From the NCBI GenBank assembly GCA_047608145.1, contig JASGDC010000021.1, positions 96,701 through 160,700 of the forward strand: 64,000 nt of DNA. The letters run 5' to 3'. Origin of the DNA: JASGDC01 sp047608145 (GTDB lineage: Bacteria > Actinomycetota > Actinomycetes > Actinomycetales > Micrococcaceae). Made by a program: the position numbers and the translations under genes. Shown here in pieces: positions 18,320-26,678 of the stretch. Position 1 is the stretch's first letter. Every line of letters begins with the position of its first letter. The notes beneath the pieces are model-generated. The model was given only the letters and a program-made list of their open reading frames with translations, was not told the DNA's origin and made no database searches.

Positions 18320-18333
18320 AGAACATACATTCG
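18320..18333 (+). promoter_or_regulatory. candidate LexA (SOS) box before recA
   Basis: AGAAC-ATAC-ATTCG matches 8 of 10 fixed positions of the actinobacterial LexA consensus CGAAC-N4-GTTCG. It lies 118 nt before the recA ATG, where LexA sites usually occur in this phylum. lexA is not in the window. Confidence 0.55.
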
Positions 18334-18451
18334 AATAATCGTGTATATTTGGAGCTAAGAAAAAGTAAAAGTTATTTTTGTCGGTGGTAGTTAGTAGAGT
18401 TAATACCGTCAAGTAATTAAACTATTTAAACAAATTATTGTGAGGTAAAAA

Positions 18452-19534
18452 ATGGCAGCAAAAAAGACAAAAGTGGTTCCAGCTACTACCGAGTCGCAGA
18501 AAGAAAAAGCTTTAGATTCAGCACTAGCAGGAATTGAAAAATCTTTCGGTAAAGGCGCAGTAATGCGTATGGGTGAGCGCACTCATGAACACATTGAAGC
18601 GATTTCCACTGGTTCACCGGAGCTTGATATTGCTCTTGGTATTGGCGGTATTCCACGCGGTCGTGTAGTTGAGGTTTATGGGCCAGAGTCTTCTGGTAAG
18701 ACTACAGTTGCACTACATGCAGTTGCTAGTGCACAAAAAGAAGGTGGCATCGCTGCTTTCATCGATGCAGAGCACGCACTTGATCCAGAGTATGCAGCAA
18801 AGCTTGGGGTGGATATTGATTCACTTTTGATTGCACAGCCAGATACTGGTGAGCAAGCATTGCAGATTATGGATCAGTTAGTTGGCTCTGGAGCAATTGA
18901 CATTATTGTAGTTGACTCAGTGGCAGCCTTAGTGCCAAAGGCTGAGATTGATGGCGACATGGGCGATAGCCATGTTGGTCTACAAGCGAGGTTAATGTCG
19001 CAAGCATTGCGTAAGATTACAGGTCGTTTGGCACAGACTAACACCACAGCAATTTTCATCAACCAGCTACGTGAAAAGATTGGTGTATTCTTTGGTAGCC
19101 CTGAGACTACCACTGGTGGTAAGGCTTTGAAGTTCTACGCTTCTGTGCGTATCGACATTCGTCGTACTGGTGCTTTGAAAGATGGCGATAAGATCGTCGG
19201 TAACCGCACTAAGGCCAAAGTAGTTAAAAATAAAGTGGCACCGCCATTTAAGATTGCCGAGTTTGACTTACTTTACGGTGAAGGTATTTCACGTGAAGGT
19301 GGTCTTATTGATATGGGTGTTGATAATAAGATTATTACGAAATCTGGTGCTTGGTTTACCTATGAAGGCGACCAGCTAGGTCAAGGTAAAGAAAAAGTAC
19401 GTCGTTTCTTGAAAGATAATCCAGAATTAGCTCAGGAAATCGAAGATAAGATTAAGATTGCCACTGGCATTATGGCAGATCCAAATGCAGATAAAGAAGA
19501 AAAATCTGCTGAGGAAGCAGAAGTAGTAGAGTAG
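18452..19534 (+). CDS. recA: recombinase RecA
   Basis: 360 aa, no intein. Walker A GPESSGKTTVALHA near residue 75, MAW-type loop VDSVAALVPKAEIDGDMGDS, and L2/FINQLREKIGVFFGSPETTTG. The acidic C-terminus (KEEKSAEEAEVVE) is typical. It promotes strand exchange and LexA cleavage. GTGAGG precedes the ATG. recX follows 7 nt later in the same transcript. Confidence 0.98.
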   Translation: MAAKKTKVVPATTESQKEKALDSALAGIEKSFGKGAVMRMGERTHEHIEAISTGSPELDIALGIGGIPRGRVVEVYGPESSGKTTVALHAVASAQKEGGIAAFIDAEHALDPEYAAKLGVDIDSLLIAQPDTGEQALQIMDQLVGSGAIDIIVVDSVAALVPKAEIDGDMGDSHVGLQARLMSQALRKITGRLAQTNTTAIFINQLREKIGVFFGSPETTTGGKALKFYASVRIDIRRTGALKDGDKIVGNRTKAKVVKNKVAPPFKIAEFDLLYGEGISREGGLIDMGVDNKIITKSGAWFTYEGDQLGQGKEKVRRFLKDNPELAQEIEDKIKIATGIMADPNADKEEKSAEEAEVVE

Positions 19535-19541
19535 TTTAGTC

Positions 19542-20090
19542 ATGGTTGATGAAAGTATTACTACCCTCAAAGCTACGCTTACTGATATTCAGGAAGGTAG
19601 CAGCGAGGGCTACTTTGCCTCATTAGAGTCAGAGGAAGAAGCTAAGGCTAAACGGGTAGTAGTAAATTTACTAAGTTATGCGCCTAGGACTTATCATCAG
19701 CTAGAGCAAAAACTAGCTGATAAAGAATTTTCTACAGAAGTAATTGCTAAAGTATTACAAATCTTTGAAGATTCTGGGTTAATTAATGATGCGGAATTTG
19801 CTAGACAATGGGTGAAAAGCCGTAGTAAAACTAAGAAGCTTGCTAGTGCTGCTTTGCGCAGAGAGCTACGCCAAAAAGGCGTAGCTGATCATTATATAGA
19901 AGCAGCATTAAGCGAATTAAGTTTTGATGAACAAAAAGACGCTGCTGAAGAACTTATCGAAAGTCGCTTAAATCGAATGTGTGGTCTAGAGCGTGAGAAA
20001 AAATTCCGTCGCTTAGTGTCACTATTGCAGCGTAAAGGTTACCCCTTAGATTTAAGTTTTGAAGTAGTTAATAAAGCAATTGCGGAATAA
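19542..20090 (+). CDS. recX: regulatory protein RecX
   Basis: 182 aa, made of three-helix RecX repeats: VVNLLSYAPRTYHQLEQKL, then VLQIFEDSGLINDAEFARQWV and ALRRELRQKGVADHYIEAAL. RecX caps RecA filaments and limits strand exchange. It sits 7 nt after recA, as in most actinobacteria. Confidence 0.92.
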   Translation: MVDESITTLKATLTDIQEGSSEGYFASLESEEEAKAKRVVVNLLSYAPRTYHQLEQKLADKEFSTEVIAKVLQIFEDSGLINDAEFARQWVKSRSKTKKLASAALRRELRQKGVADHYIEAALSELSFDEQKDAAEELIESRLNRMCGLEREKKFRRLVSLLQRKGYPLDLSFEVVNKAIAE

Positions 20091-20186
20091 TCTTTTAATA
20101 GGTTGCAGTTTCCAGTAAGAATAATTAAACTTTAATTTGATGTTTAACACAGAGTGAACATTTATATGGAAGAGGAGATAAATCTT

Positions 20187-20468
20187 TTGTCTAATACAAA
20201 AGCTATTGACATGATTGAAAGCAGTGTTAAATCTGCTGGTTTAATCGAAGTGACTATGGAAACACAGCCAAAGAGCACAGTACATACTTGCCACATTTAC
20301 GGCAAGACAGTAGAAGATGCTAATCCAAACGCTGTTCGCCAGCGTATTGCTGCTCAGCTTAGCCAGTATCGTTATCTGCTAGTTGATGATAATACTCCAG
20401 TTACTTTTTACATAGTAATTAACGGAGTTACTAGCGAGTACACTGTTTCTGATAACGTACCTGTTTAA
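20187..20468 (+). CDS. small protein of unknown function
   Basis: 93 aa from a TTG at 20187, chosen because GAGGAG sits 9 nt before it; longer in-frame ORFs start upstream at 20154 without a ribosome site. The sequence begins LSNTKAIDMIESSVKSAGLI and has a predicted alpha/beta makeup with no signal peptide or Cys. I do not recognise the family. It ends just before a very strong terminator, so it may be the last gene of the recA unit. Confidence 0.6.
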   Translation: MSNTKAIDMIESSVKSAGLIEVTMETQPKSTVHTCHIYGKTVEDANPNAVRQRIAAQLSQYRYLLVDDNTPVTFYIVINGVTSEYTVSDNVPV

Positions 20469-20480
20469 GAATTAATTTCA

Positions 20481-20523
20481 AGAAAACCCCCTAGGCAAGT
20501 ACTTACCTAGGGGGTTTTCTTTA
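20481..20523 (+). terminator. strong intrinsic terminator
   Basis: A perfect 15-bp stem AGAAAACCCCCTAGG / CCTAGGGGGTTTTCT (20481-20495, 20506-20520) with a 10-nt loop and T-rich 3' arm. It closes the housekeeping run and marks the edge of the accessory island. Confidence 0.92.
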
Positions 20524-20608
20524 AAAACTGTATTATGTCTACAAGCATCGTTGACAGTTATGTACGCACACGCACATCGTAGACGCTTCTCCATTTTAGT
20601 TTTGGTGG

Positions 20609-20829
20609 ATGAGTGAGAATAATTTAAGTAGTAGTCTTGTAGGTGCTGATGTTCGTCTAGCTTTTGTGTTGAGCATGATATTTTCAGACTGTGTTTTATA
20701 AGATTAGGGAACAAGCTTTGGAGTATGGTCCCACTTCTGTTTTGGAATCTTTATCTCGTAGGCCGAAGAACTTTCCTAGAGCACTTGATGCTACCGAATA
20801 CGTGTTGGCTAAGGGGCGTGTAAATGTGT
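20609..20829 (+). pseudogene. gene fragment, perhaps DprA-like N-terminus
   Basis: Two short pieces in different frames read MSENNLSSSLVGADVRLAFV and REQALEYGPTSVLESL with RPKNFPRALDATEYVLAKGR before a stop. The spacing of small and charged residues loosely recalls the N-terminal SAM-like domain of the DNA-uptake protein DprA, but the match is weak and only by eye. A frameshift near 20695 separates the pieces. It may be debris from the arrival of the surface-protein island. Confidence 0.25.
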
Positions 20830-20965
20830 GATTTTCCAGTTGATTGATGCTTATTCCTGGCTGTGATGTCTGTAGACATAACACAGTAAATTCTAGTTTT
20901 CTGAATAAAAAATGATTATTTTTAGTGTTTTATATGTGAATGTTTTTGACAAATCCGATGAGAGA

Positions 20966-20974
20966 GGGGGGGGG
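20966..20974 (+). repeat. poly-G tract (9 G) before surface protein gene 1
   Basis: An uninterrupted run of nine G in AT-rich DNA. It lies 15 nt after a perfect TTGACA (20946-20951) and 68 nt before the likely start codon of the Tat-exported protein. The run could change promoter geometry, mRNA 5' structure or the ribosome site of the small leader ORF that follows. Confidence 0.85.
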
Positions 20975-20976
20975 TA

Positions 20977-21003
20977 ATGTTAATTAAGAAATTTTATTTT
21001 TAA
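20977..21003 (+). CDS. possible 8-codon leader peptide
   Basis: ATG two bases after the poly-G run (which could serve as its Shine-Dalgarno) encodes MLIKKFYF and stops at TAA 21001-21003. The stop overlaps an ATG at 21003 that opens the reading frame of the surface-protein signal peptide. This looks like a translationally coupled leader, but it could be chance. Confidence 0.3.
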   Translation: MLIKKFYF

Positions 21004-21041
21004 TGTTTTTTCATATTTTTTTAGGGATGTGTTTATTCTTT

Positions 21042-22611
21042 ATGTTTAATAATCAAGATAATACTGCTGGTAACAATGCTGGTTCTGGTATTTCTCGTCG
21101 TGGTGTTGTGAAGTCTAGTGTTTGGACTGTGCCTGTGGTTACGGCTGCTGTCGCTACTCCTGCTACTATGGCTTCTCCCGGTGATGTTAGTTATCGTATT
21201 TATTTTGATTATGATGATCATTAATAATGATCTTCCTGGTGGTGTTCCTGATCCAGGTCAGGTGTTTACTCATGATGAAGTTGTGAATGTTGTTGATAAG
21301 AGCACGAATCAGCCTGTTGATAGTGGTCAGGTTGTTTTGATTACTTATGGTGATGCTTATTTTAATATTAACGGCACTAAAACTAATAATGCTACTGTGA
21401 CTTTGACTAATGGGTCTTTCTCTTTTGGTACTACTAGTAGTGGTATCCCACTTTATACTAATGCTGCTAGTGATTTTATTAACAATGGTCATTTCGGTAT
21501 TAATGCTTCTTTTGTGGGTCACGCTGATGTTGTTACTGGTGAAGGTGATAATGGTCCTGATGCTTACGGTGTAACTGAGCAGCACGCTGTTGAGCCTACT
21601 AAGGTTCAGTGGAGTGATCATACTAAGCAGGATGCTGCTAATTGGAATGGTGGTGAGAATGGTGATTTGAAACGTGGGACTATTTTGAAGGATTTGTGGG
21701 TTGAGGTTAATAATGGTTTAGCTAAGCCTACTACTGGTGATGTGATTATTGGTCTTGAGGGCGATGATTCTGATAAGTATTTCGATGTGTCTTTTGACGG
21801 TGGTAATAGTTATCCTAATTCTATTCCTGGTAGTCATACTCATGTGAAGCATTACTACCGTGTTCCTGTTAGTGAGCTTGTTGAGCAGGATAGTAAGCAT
21901 ATCCTTAACGTTAGGTTTCGTGTTAAGGATACGGTTCAATGGATAGAGCTTGACTCTAACTATAATTATAAACTACTTCCTAAAGTTAATGCGTTTGTGA
22001 TCCCTAGCTCTAGTAATGGTGATGCTGACATTGGTCGTATTGATGCTACTAACGGCAATGTTTCCTCCCAGCCTTATAGTCTTGAGTATGGTTACACTAA
22101 GATTGCTACTTGTAGTTGGTCTGATCAGAGTAAGAATGAAGCAATTAAGTGGAAGAATGGTGACTTTGGTGACTTTAGTGCAGGTAAGGTTATTAATTTG
22201 AAGCTTGAAGTTATAAGCGCAGACGTCGATGACACTGTTAAACCTTTCTATTCTCAGATCATTGTTGGTTTCCCTTTATGGGGTGATGACATCATTGAGC
22301 TTGGTAAAGGCGGTAATTTGATTCCAGCTACTGATGCACCTCAAGGTGGAAATGATAATTTCTTTAAGCGTTGTGTGCGTTGGACTGATAATGACCTTGA
22401 TAAAGAAGGTGATAAGTGGGTTCTTAACTTCCAGTTCACACTGAAGAAGAATCCAGCAAACAAATATGATAATGGTCCTGCTATTCTTGCCCAGATCCAA
22501 CCTTCCAGTGCAAAAAATAATTGGTTGGACTCAGCATATTATCTTACAGGATGTTGCTCTACTAACGGTAACTCATCTGGAGTTCTTGAATATCCTGAGA
22601 TTAAGTATTAA
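21042..22611 (+). pseudogene. Tat-exported surface protein 1, frameshifted
   Basis: About 520 codons in two frames. Frame one (21042-21224) encodes a twin-arginine signal, GSGISRRGVVKSSVWTVPVV then an A-rich region ending near ATMAS, and stops at TAA TAA TGA. Frame two resumes at 21223 with NNDLPGGVPDPGQVFTHDE and runs to 22611. Removing one T (21222) joins them, and the joined product aligns with the protein at 43458. The mature part has a family domain (GDAYFNINGTKT) and two ~115-residue repeats beginning VQWSDHTKQDAANW and CSWSDQSKNEAIKW. No LPXTG signal. Codons ending in T are used heavily, unlike neighbours. Start codon choice is uncertain (21003, 21027 and 21042 are in frame). Confidence 0.75.
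21216..21232. repeat. perfect palindrome at the frameshift point
   Basis: GATCATTA-A-TAATGATC, two 8-nt arms around one base, containing the three consecutive stop codons of frame one. The extra T that separates the two reading frames lies inside it. Confidence 0.6.
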
Positions 22612-22660
22612 GTATATTGATTCTTTTTTAAGATTGAGTTTATTTTGGTGAGGAGATACT

Positions 22661-23041
22661 GTGAGGGTTTCTTTTGAGCATGTGTTGATTGTTCTGGTGG
22701 TTGCTCTTGTTGTTTTTGGTGCTCCGCGGTTGCCTGGTGTTGTTAGTAGTATTGGTCAGTCTCTTAGGATTTTTAAGAGTGAGGTGCGTGAGATGAAGCG
22801 TGAGGATCAGGAAGCCAAAGAGTCTGCCAAGGAGTCCAGCAAAACTAATGATGCCGGTGAGGATACTTTAGTTGCTGGAGAAGCTTTGGAAGTGGAGGAA
22901 GTAGTGGTAGCTGATACTGCTGTTTCTGAGGCTCAGGCTGATTCTGATGGTGATGGTTTTGTTGGGGTTTCTTTGGAAGAGGTTTTGGCTAAGGGAACTG
23001 GTGGTTCTAAGGGTAATTCTGGTGGTGGTTCTGTTGGTTAG
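22661..23041 (+). CDS. TatA/TatB-like twin-arginine translocase subunit
   Basis: 126 aa, GTG start with GAGGAG 5-7 nt upstream. One short membrane helix (HVLIVLVVALVVFG) is followed by the hinge FGAPRLPG and an amphipathic helix SIGQSLRIFKSEVREMKRE, the TatA/B signature. The C-terminal half is acidic and ends in a Gly/Ser-rich tail. TatA/B forms the pore or receptor for folded proteins with RR signals. It lies 49 nt after a gene for a Tat-type surface protein and shares its T-rich codon style, so it may serve this family in particular. The housekeeping tatA is not in the window. Confidence 0.85.
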   Translation: MRVSFEHVLIVLVVALVVFGAPRLPGVVSSIGQSLRIFKSEVREMKREDQEAKESAKESSKTNDAGEDTLVAGEALEVEEVVVADTAVSEAQADSDGDGFVGVSLEEVLAKGTGGSKGNSGGGSVG

Positions 23042-23127
23042 GTGTTTTTAGGGTTTATTTTATACAGGTTTTCTCCTTTTTCTTGTTTTTGTTGGCGCTA
23101 TCCAGGGCAAGGATGGGGTGGGAGGAG

Positions 23128-23164
23128 TTTTGTCCGTGTTGATTAACTCCCTGCGTGGACAAAA
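23128..23164 (+). terminator. hairpin after tatA-like gene
   Basis: TTTTGTCC (23128-23135) pairs with GGACAAAA (23157-23164). It may be a weak terminator. Its sequence also resembles the IS ends nearby (TTTTGTCT), so a remnant IS end is an alternative. Confidence 0.35.
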
Positions 23165-23190
23165 TATAACTGAATCGGACTGGCTTTTGT

Positions 23191-24046
23191 CTACAGTTGT
23201 TTAATTGGTTTTTTTAGTTGTCTTTCGTATTGTATCGGTGTTTTGTTTCCGATGCTTGAATGGATTCTTTGGTTTTTGTAGATGAGTTCTGTTTTGTAGA
23301 GTCCTATGGTTGATTCCATCAGACTGTTATCGTATGCACAGCCAATACTTCCGATACTTGGGTTCATGTCGTACTTTTCCAAGACTTTCTGTAATGTGAT
23401 GGAGCGATACTCTGAACCTGCATCTGAGTTATGTATCACACCGCGCTTGCCGTGAAGTTATCATCCTTGACTTTACGTTCCATTGTTGCGTATTCCAGTG
23501 TTCTAGCCACAAGGTTAGCGTCATGTGCCTTTTACCAACATCCCACGCTAGGATACGCCTAGAAGCGGTATCTGTTACGAACGCGGTATAAGCGAAACCT
23601 TTAGAAGTTCTTACGTAGGTGAAATCTGCTACCCACGCTTGATTCAGCTCTCTTTGTGGCCAATTCCTGGCGATAAGGTCTGGAAAACGTTCAACCTCAG
23701 CCAGAATTTTCCTGGTGTATGGTTTTTTATGATCAGCCCTATGCAAACCCTTAAGACCAGCAAGCTTCATGATCCTTAGTGTTTGATCCCGACCAATTTG
23801 ATAACCACAGTTGTTTAAAGCTACATATAGTCTGCGGTACCCATACACACTATAGTTCTCCACATAGAGTTTACACGCTACATCAACAAGAACCTCATCT
23901 TGGATGCTACGAAAGCTTGGGCCACGCTTCTTATACTTGTAATAAGCACTACGCGTCAGTTTAAGCCCTTGCGAACAAAACACCTTACACATCAGGCTCA
24001 CACTATATTTATGCTTATGCGCATCAATATAAGCTACTAGATCTCA
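23191..24046 (-). pseudogene. IS3-family transposase orfB (DDE integrase), two frameshifts
   Basis: The pieces read YSVYGYRRLYVALNNCGYQI, QAWVADFTYVRTSKGFAYTA (first catalytic Asp), then after two frame changes VIHNSDAGSEYRS (second Asp) and NSLMESTIGLYKTELI (catalytic Glu). The first shift fits loss of one A in the AAAA run near 23532; between the shifts the frame reads LVARTLEYATMERKVKDDNF. The second is a one-base loss near 23455 before GKRGVIHN. All DDE residues remain, so decay is recent. Confidence 0.85.
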
Positions 24047-24356
24047 GGTCCGGCGGCGCTGTTCCTCCTTAAGAAGAAAACCACAGCATCCTTCAAAATC
24101 TGATTCGTCTGCTTCAACTCACGCACCTGAGCCTTAAGACGTTTAATCTCAGCAGACTCCTCCGCAACAACAGGCTTAGCACCCTGCTGATGCCACCAAC
24201 CCCTAACCGTATCAGAAGTTACCCCAACCAGCGAGGCTACATGCCTGAAAGCCTCAACCTTCGCACAACCTGGATACTCAGCAAAATACTCATTCACCAA
24301 CGTAACCGTACGATTCTTAACCTCTTGAGAATACTTCCCCCCCCCCCCTTAACCAT
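24037..24356 (-). pseudogene. IS3-family transposase orfA with internal poly-G (out of frame)
   Basis: The ATG at 24356 has a strong GGAGGG ribosome site 8 nt upstream. It reads ATG GTT AAG, then the G run, then the conserved KYSQEVKNRTVTLVNEYF and helix-turn-helix region SLVGVTSDTVRGWWHQQG, ending in a leucine-zipper-like helix (IKRLKAQVRELKQTNQILK). With 12 G the length is 320 nt and the start is out of frame with the body; 10 or 13 G would restore a complete ~106-aa OrfA. Four G (MVKGKYSQE) is the likely ancestral state. OrfA binds the IS ends. Confidence 0.8.
24337..24348 (-). repeat. poly-G tract (12 G on the minus strand) inside orfA
   Basis: Twelve C on the plus strand. It is the only one of the three tracts that clearly lies inside a coding region, and its length sets whether orfA is in frame. 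Confidence 0.85.
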
Positions 24357-24411
24357 AATAATGTCCCTCCAATAACCACTCTAGATGGTTTCAAAATGCA
24401 GACAAAACCCA

Positions 24412-24990
24412 GGGCAATTCAGAAATGAGGACGGTATAGAGTATGTAACAGAGAGTAACAGTAGTAGTGAAATTAATCGTGATGATTATGATAGTGTGAC
24501 CGAGTTTGACAGTGCTTATGAGAATAGCACTAATAATGAGAGCAGTAGTAGTAGTGATTGTGTGTGGTTTAGCCAGCTTGTGGCTAATGGTGGTGTTGGG
24601 TTGCCGAAGGCCCCTGATGCTGGCGAAGTGTTCAGAGAAGATATTGAAATAAATGTTAGTGAAAAAGTTTTAAACGAACATGATGTAGATAGTTTGTCGG
24701 TGATGTTAATCCTTGTAGGAGATGCCTATTTTGAAGTTAAAGAGAAAACACAAATGGTAGTTAATATTCCAGTTAAAGAAAAAAGTATTAGTGGTAGTAT
24801 CCAGGTGGGTAGTGTTGATAGTGGTTACCCTATCAGGGTACGAGAAATATTCCAATTTTTCGGCTTGTTTACATTACAAGTGGTGTTAGTAGAAAACGTA
24901 GATGAAGGCCGAGTGCTTAGTAGTAAAGAGATAATTGAGAAAGAGATTAGCGCGGCTAATCCTTATGCATTATTCATGATAGATAAGTAA
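24412..24990 (+). pseudogene. truncated paralogue of the Tat-exported surface proteins
   Basis: An open frame that enters from the IS end and continues to 24990. It starts with a Ser/Asn/Glu-rich stretch and then matches the family domain of surface protein 1: GLPKAPDAGEVFREDIEINV corresponds to PGGVPDPGQVFTHDEVVNV, and LILVGDAYFEVKEK to VLITYGDAYFNING. The signal peptide is missing, apparently removed by the IS event, and the downstream repeat domains are absent. An ATG at 24385 exists inside the IS end but would give a protein with no export signal. It is followed by a hairpin. Confidence 0.65.
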
Positions 24991-25042
24991 GTAATAAAGT
25001 TTATGACGGTAAAGTAACGACAGTGAAATAATTAAAAGAGAA

Positions 25043-25082
25043 AGTGGGGCTGTTAGGAAGTATTATTCCTAGCAGCCCCACT
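25043..25082 (+). terminator. long hairpin between surface-protein remnant and miaB
   Basis: AGTGGGGCTGTTAGGAA pairs with TTCCTAGCAGCCCCACT (one G-U) around a 6-nt loop. There is no T-run after it, so it may be a transcription barrier or mRNA-end hairpin rather than a classic intrinsic terminator. Confidence 0.5.
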
Positions 25083-25172
25083 GACACTGTAAAAGCATTC
25101 ATTCGGTGTGCTTATTTTACTTTTCAAAAAAAATGTTGACCATATCTAGTTATCATAGGGGTCTATATTAGT

Positions 25173-25178
25173 TATAAT
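25173..25178 (+). promoter_or_regulatory. -10 box of miaB (leaderless)
   Basis: A perfect TATAAT with 6 nt to the ATG at 25185. There is no ribosome site, so miaB mRNA likely begins at its start codon. Confidence 0.6.
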
Positions 25179-25184
25179 TAGGGA

Positions 25185-26675
25185 ATGACTGATTTGATGG
25201 AAGAAAAACAACGTAGCTATTTTGTTAAGACATTAGGCTGCCAAATGAACGTTCATGATTCGGAACGAATGGCTGGTTTGCTTGAAGATGCTGGTTACGT
25301 AGCAGGTGAAGAAAACTCTGCGGATGTAGTAGTGATTAATACTTGTGCGGTGCGTGAAAATGCTAGTAATCGTCTGTATGGAAACTTAGGAATTTTGGCT
25401 CAGATTAAAGAAGAACGTCCTGATTTTCAAATTGCTGTTGGTGGCTGTTTAGCGCAAAAAGACCGTGACAATATTGTAAAACGGGCGCCTTGGGTTGATG
25501 CAGTATTTGGCACTCATAATATTGGGGCATTGCCGGCGTTGCTTGAACGGGCTCGGCACAACCAAGAAGCTGCGGTAGAGATCAAAGAATCTCTTGAAGT
25601 ATTTCCATCTACATTACCTACGAAACGTGATTCTTTCTCATCAGCGTGGGTATCAATTTCAGTTGGTTGCAATAATACTTGTACTTTCTGTATTGTGCCG
25701 TCTCTTCGCGGTAAAGAGCGTGACCGCCGACCAGGTGAGATTCTTTCGGAGATTAAAGCGCTGGTCGAAGATGGCGTAACCGAGGTTACGTTACTTGGGC
25801 AAAACGTAAACACTTATGGTGTGGAGTTTGGCGATAGGGGTGCATTTGCTAAGTTACTACGTGCTTGTGGCGAGATTGAGGGCTTGGAGCGAGTGCGTTT
25901 CACTAGCCCACACCCAGCTGCGTTTACTGATGATGTAATTGATGCAATGGCAGAGACCCCAAATGTGATGCCACAGCTACATATGCCGCTGCAGTCTGGT
26001 TCAGATAAAGTTTTGAAAGATATGCGTCGCTCATATCGTACTAAGAAGTTCTTTAACATCTTGGATAAAGTGCGTGAGAAGATTCCACATGCTGCAATTT
26101 CCACAGATATTATTGTAGGTTTCCCTGGCGAAACTGAAGAAGATTTCCAGCAAACACTTGATGTGGTGGAAAAGTCTCGTTTTGCTACGGCCTTTATGTT
26201 CCAGTACTCAATTCGCCCTGGTACGCCGGCTGCGGAAATGGAAGATCAGATTCCAAAAGCAGTAGTGCAGGAACGCTTTGAGCGATTAAAGAAACTTGCT
26301 GATGATATTATGCGCGAAGAAAACCAGAAACAGCTTGGTGAAACAGTTGAAGTTTTGGTGCAAGATCACGCTGGGCGTAAGTCTAAAGAGACCAACCGTT
26401 TAACTGGTCGAGCTAAAGACTTCCGATTAGTTCACTTCTCCATTCCTGAAGGTAAAGAAAAGCCACGTCCAGGTGATGTGGTGACTGTACTAATTACCGA
26501 GGCAGCTTCATTCCATTTAATTTCTGATCCAAAACCTGAAGAATACCAGTTGCGTCGCACTCGTTCTGGAGATGCTTGGGATAGAGCACAAGCTGATTCT
26601 TGTGGTGCTCCGACACCAGGTGGAGCGCAAGGAAACGTATCTTTGGGGATGCCTACACTGCGTATAGGCACTTAA
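25185..26675 (+). CDS. miaB: tRNA-2-methylthio-N6-dimethylallyladenosine synthase
   Basis: 496 aa. N-terminal MTTase domain with TLGCQMNVHDSERM, VINTCAVRENA and AVGGCLAQKD (three Cys for the auxiliary cluster). The radical-SAM motif C-x3-C-x2-C is CNNTCTFC near residue 162, then GQNVNTYG. The C-terminal TRAM domain follows, and an extra ~40-residue tail ends in a Gly/Pro-rich stretch. It adds the methylthio group to i6A37 of tRNA. miaA follows 3 nt later, which makes i6A37. Confidence 0.96.
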   Translation: MTDLMEEKQRSYFVKTLGCQMNVHDSERMAGLLEDAGYVAGEENSADVVVINTCAVRENASNRLYGNLGILAQIKEERPDFQIAVGGCLAQKDRDNIVKRAPWVDAVFGTHNIGALPALLERARHNQEAAVEIKESLEVFPSTLPTKRDSFSSAWVSISVGCNNTCTFCIVPSLRGKERDRRPGEILSEIKALVEDGVTEVTLLGQNVNTYGVEFGDRGAFAKLLRACGEIEGLERVRFTSPHPAAFTDDVIDAMAETPNVMPQLHMPLQSGSDKVLKDMRRSYRTKKFFNILDKVREKIPHAAISTDIIVGFPGETEEDFQQTLDVVEKSRFATAFMFQYSIRPGTPAAEMEDQIPKAVVQERFERLKKLADDIMREENQKQLGETVEVLVQDHAGRKSKETNRLTGRAKDFRLVHFSIPEGKEKPRPGDVVTVLITEAASFHLISDPKPEEYQLRRTRSGDAWDRAQADSCGAPTPGGAQGNVSLGMPTLRIGT

Positions 26676-26678
26676 GCA

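Larger units (their letters stand above)
23181..24411 (-). mobile_element. IS3-family insertion sequence, decayed
   Basis: 1231 bp with TG...CA ends. The ends are imperfect inverted repeats: TGGCTTTTGTCTACAGTTG (23181-23199) against the complement of 24392-24411 (TGGGTTTTGTCTGCATTTTG). It contains orfA and orfB on the minus strand in the IS3 arrangement. orfB carries two frameshifts and orfA carries a 12-G run that puts its start out of frame, so this copy should not be active as read. No target-site duplication could be found, which suggests later rearrangement. It separates the tatA-like gene from a truncated surface-protein gene. Confidence 0.85.

Noticed and set aside
21118..21222. Separate start (MFGLCLWL...) for surface protein 1 in the second frame
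   Set aside because: This stretch is the signal-peptide region read in the wrong frame; it encodes a hydrophobic run without RR motif or ribosome site.
21216..21224. Programmed +1 frameshift at CAT TAA like prfB
   Set aside because: The P-site CAT cannot slip well to ATT and there is no Shine-Dalgarno-like stimulator nearby, so a mutation is more likely.
23102..24417. 9-bp CCAGGGCAA at 23102 and 24409 as an IS target duplication
   Set aside because: The left copy is 71 nt outside the IS end and the right copy spans the IS end itself, so it cannot be a simple target-site duplication.
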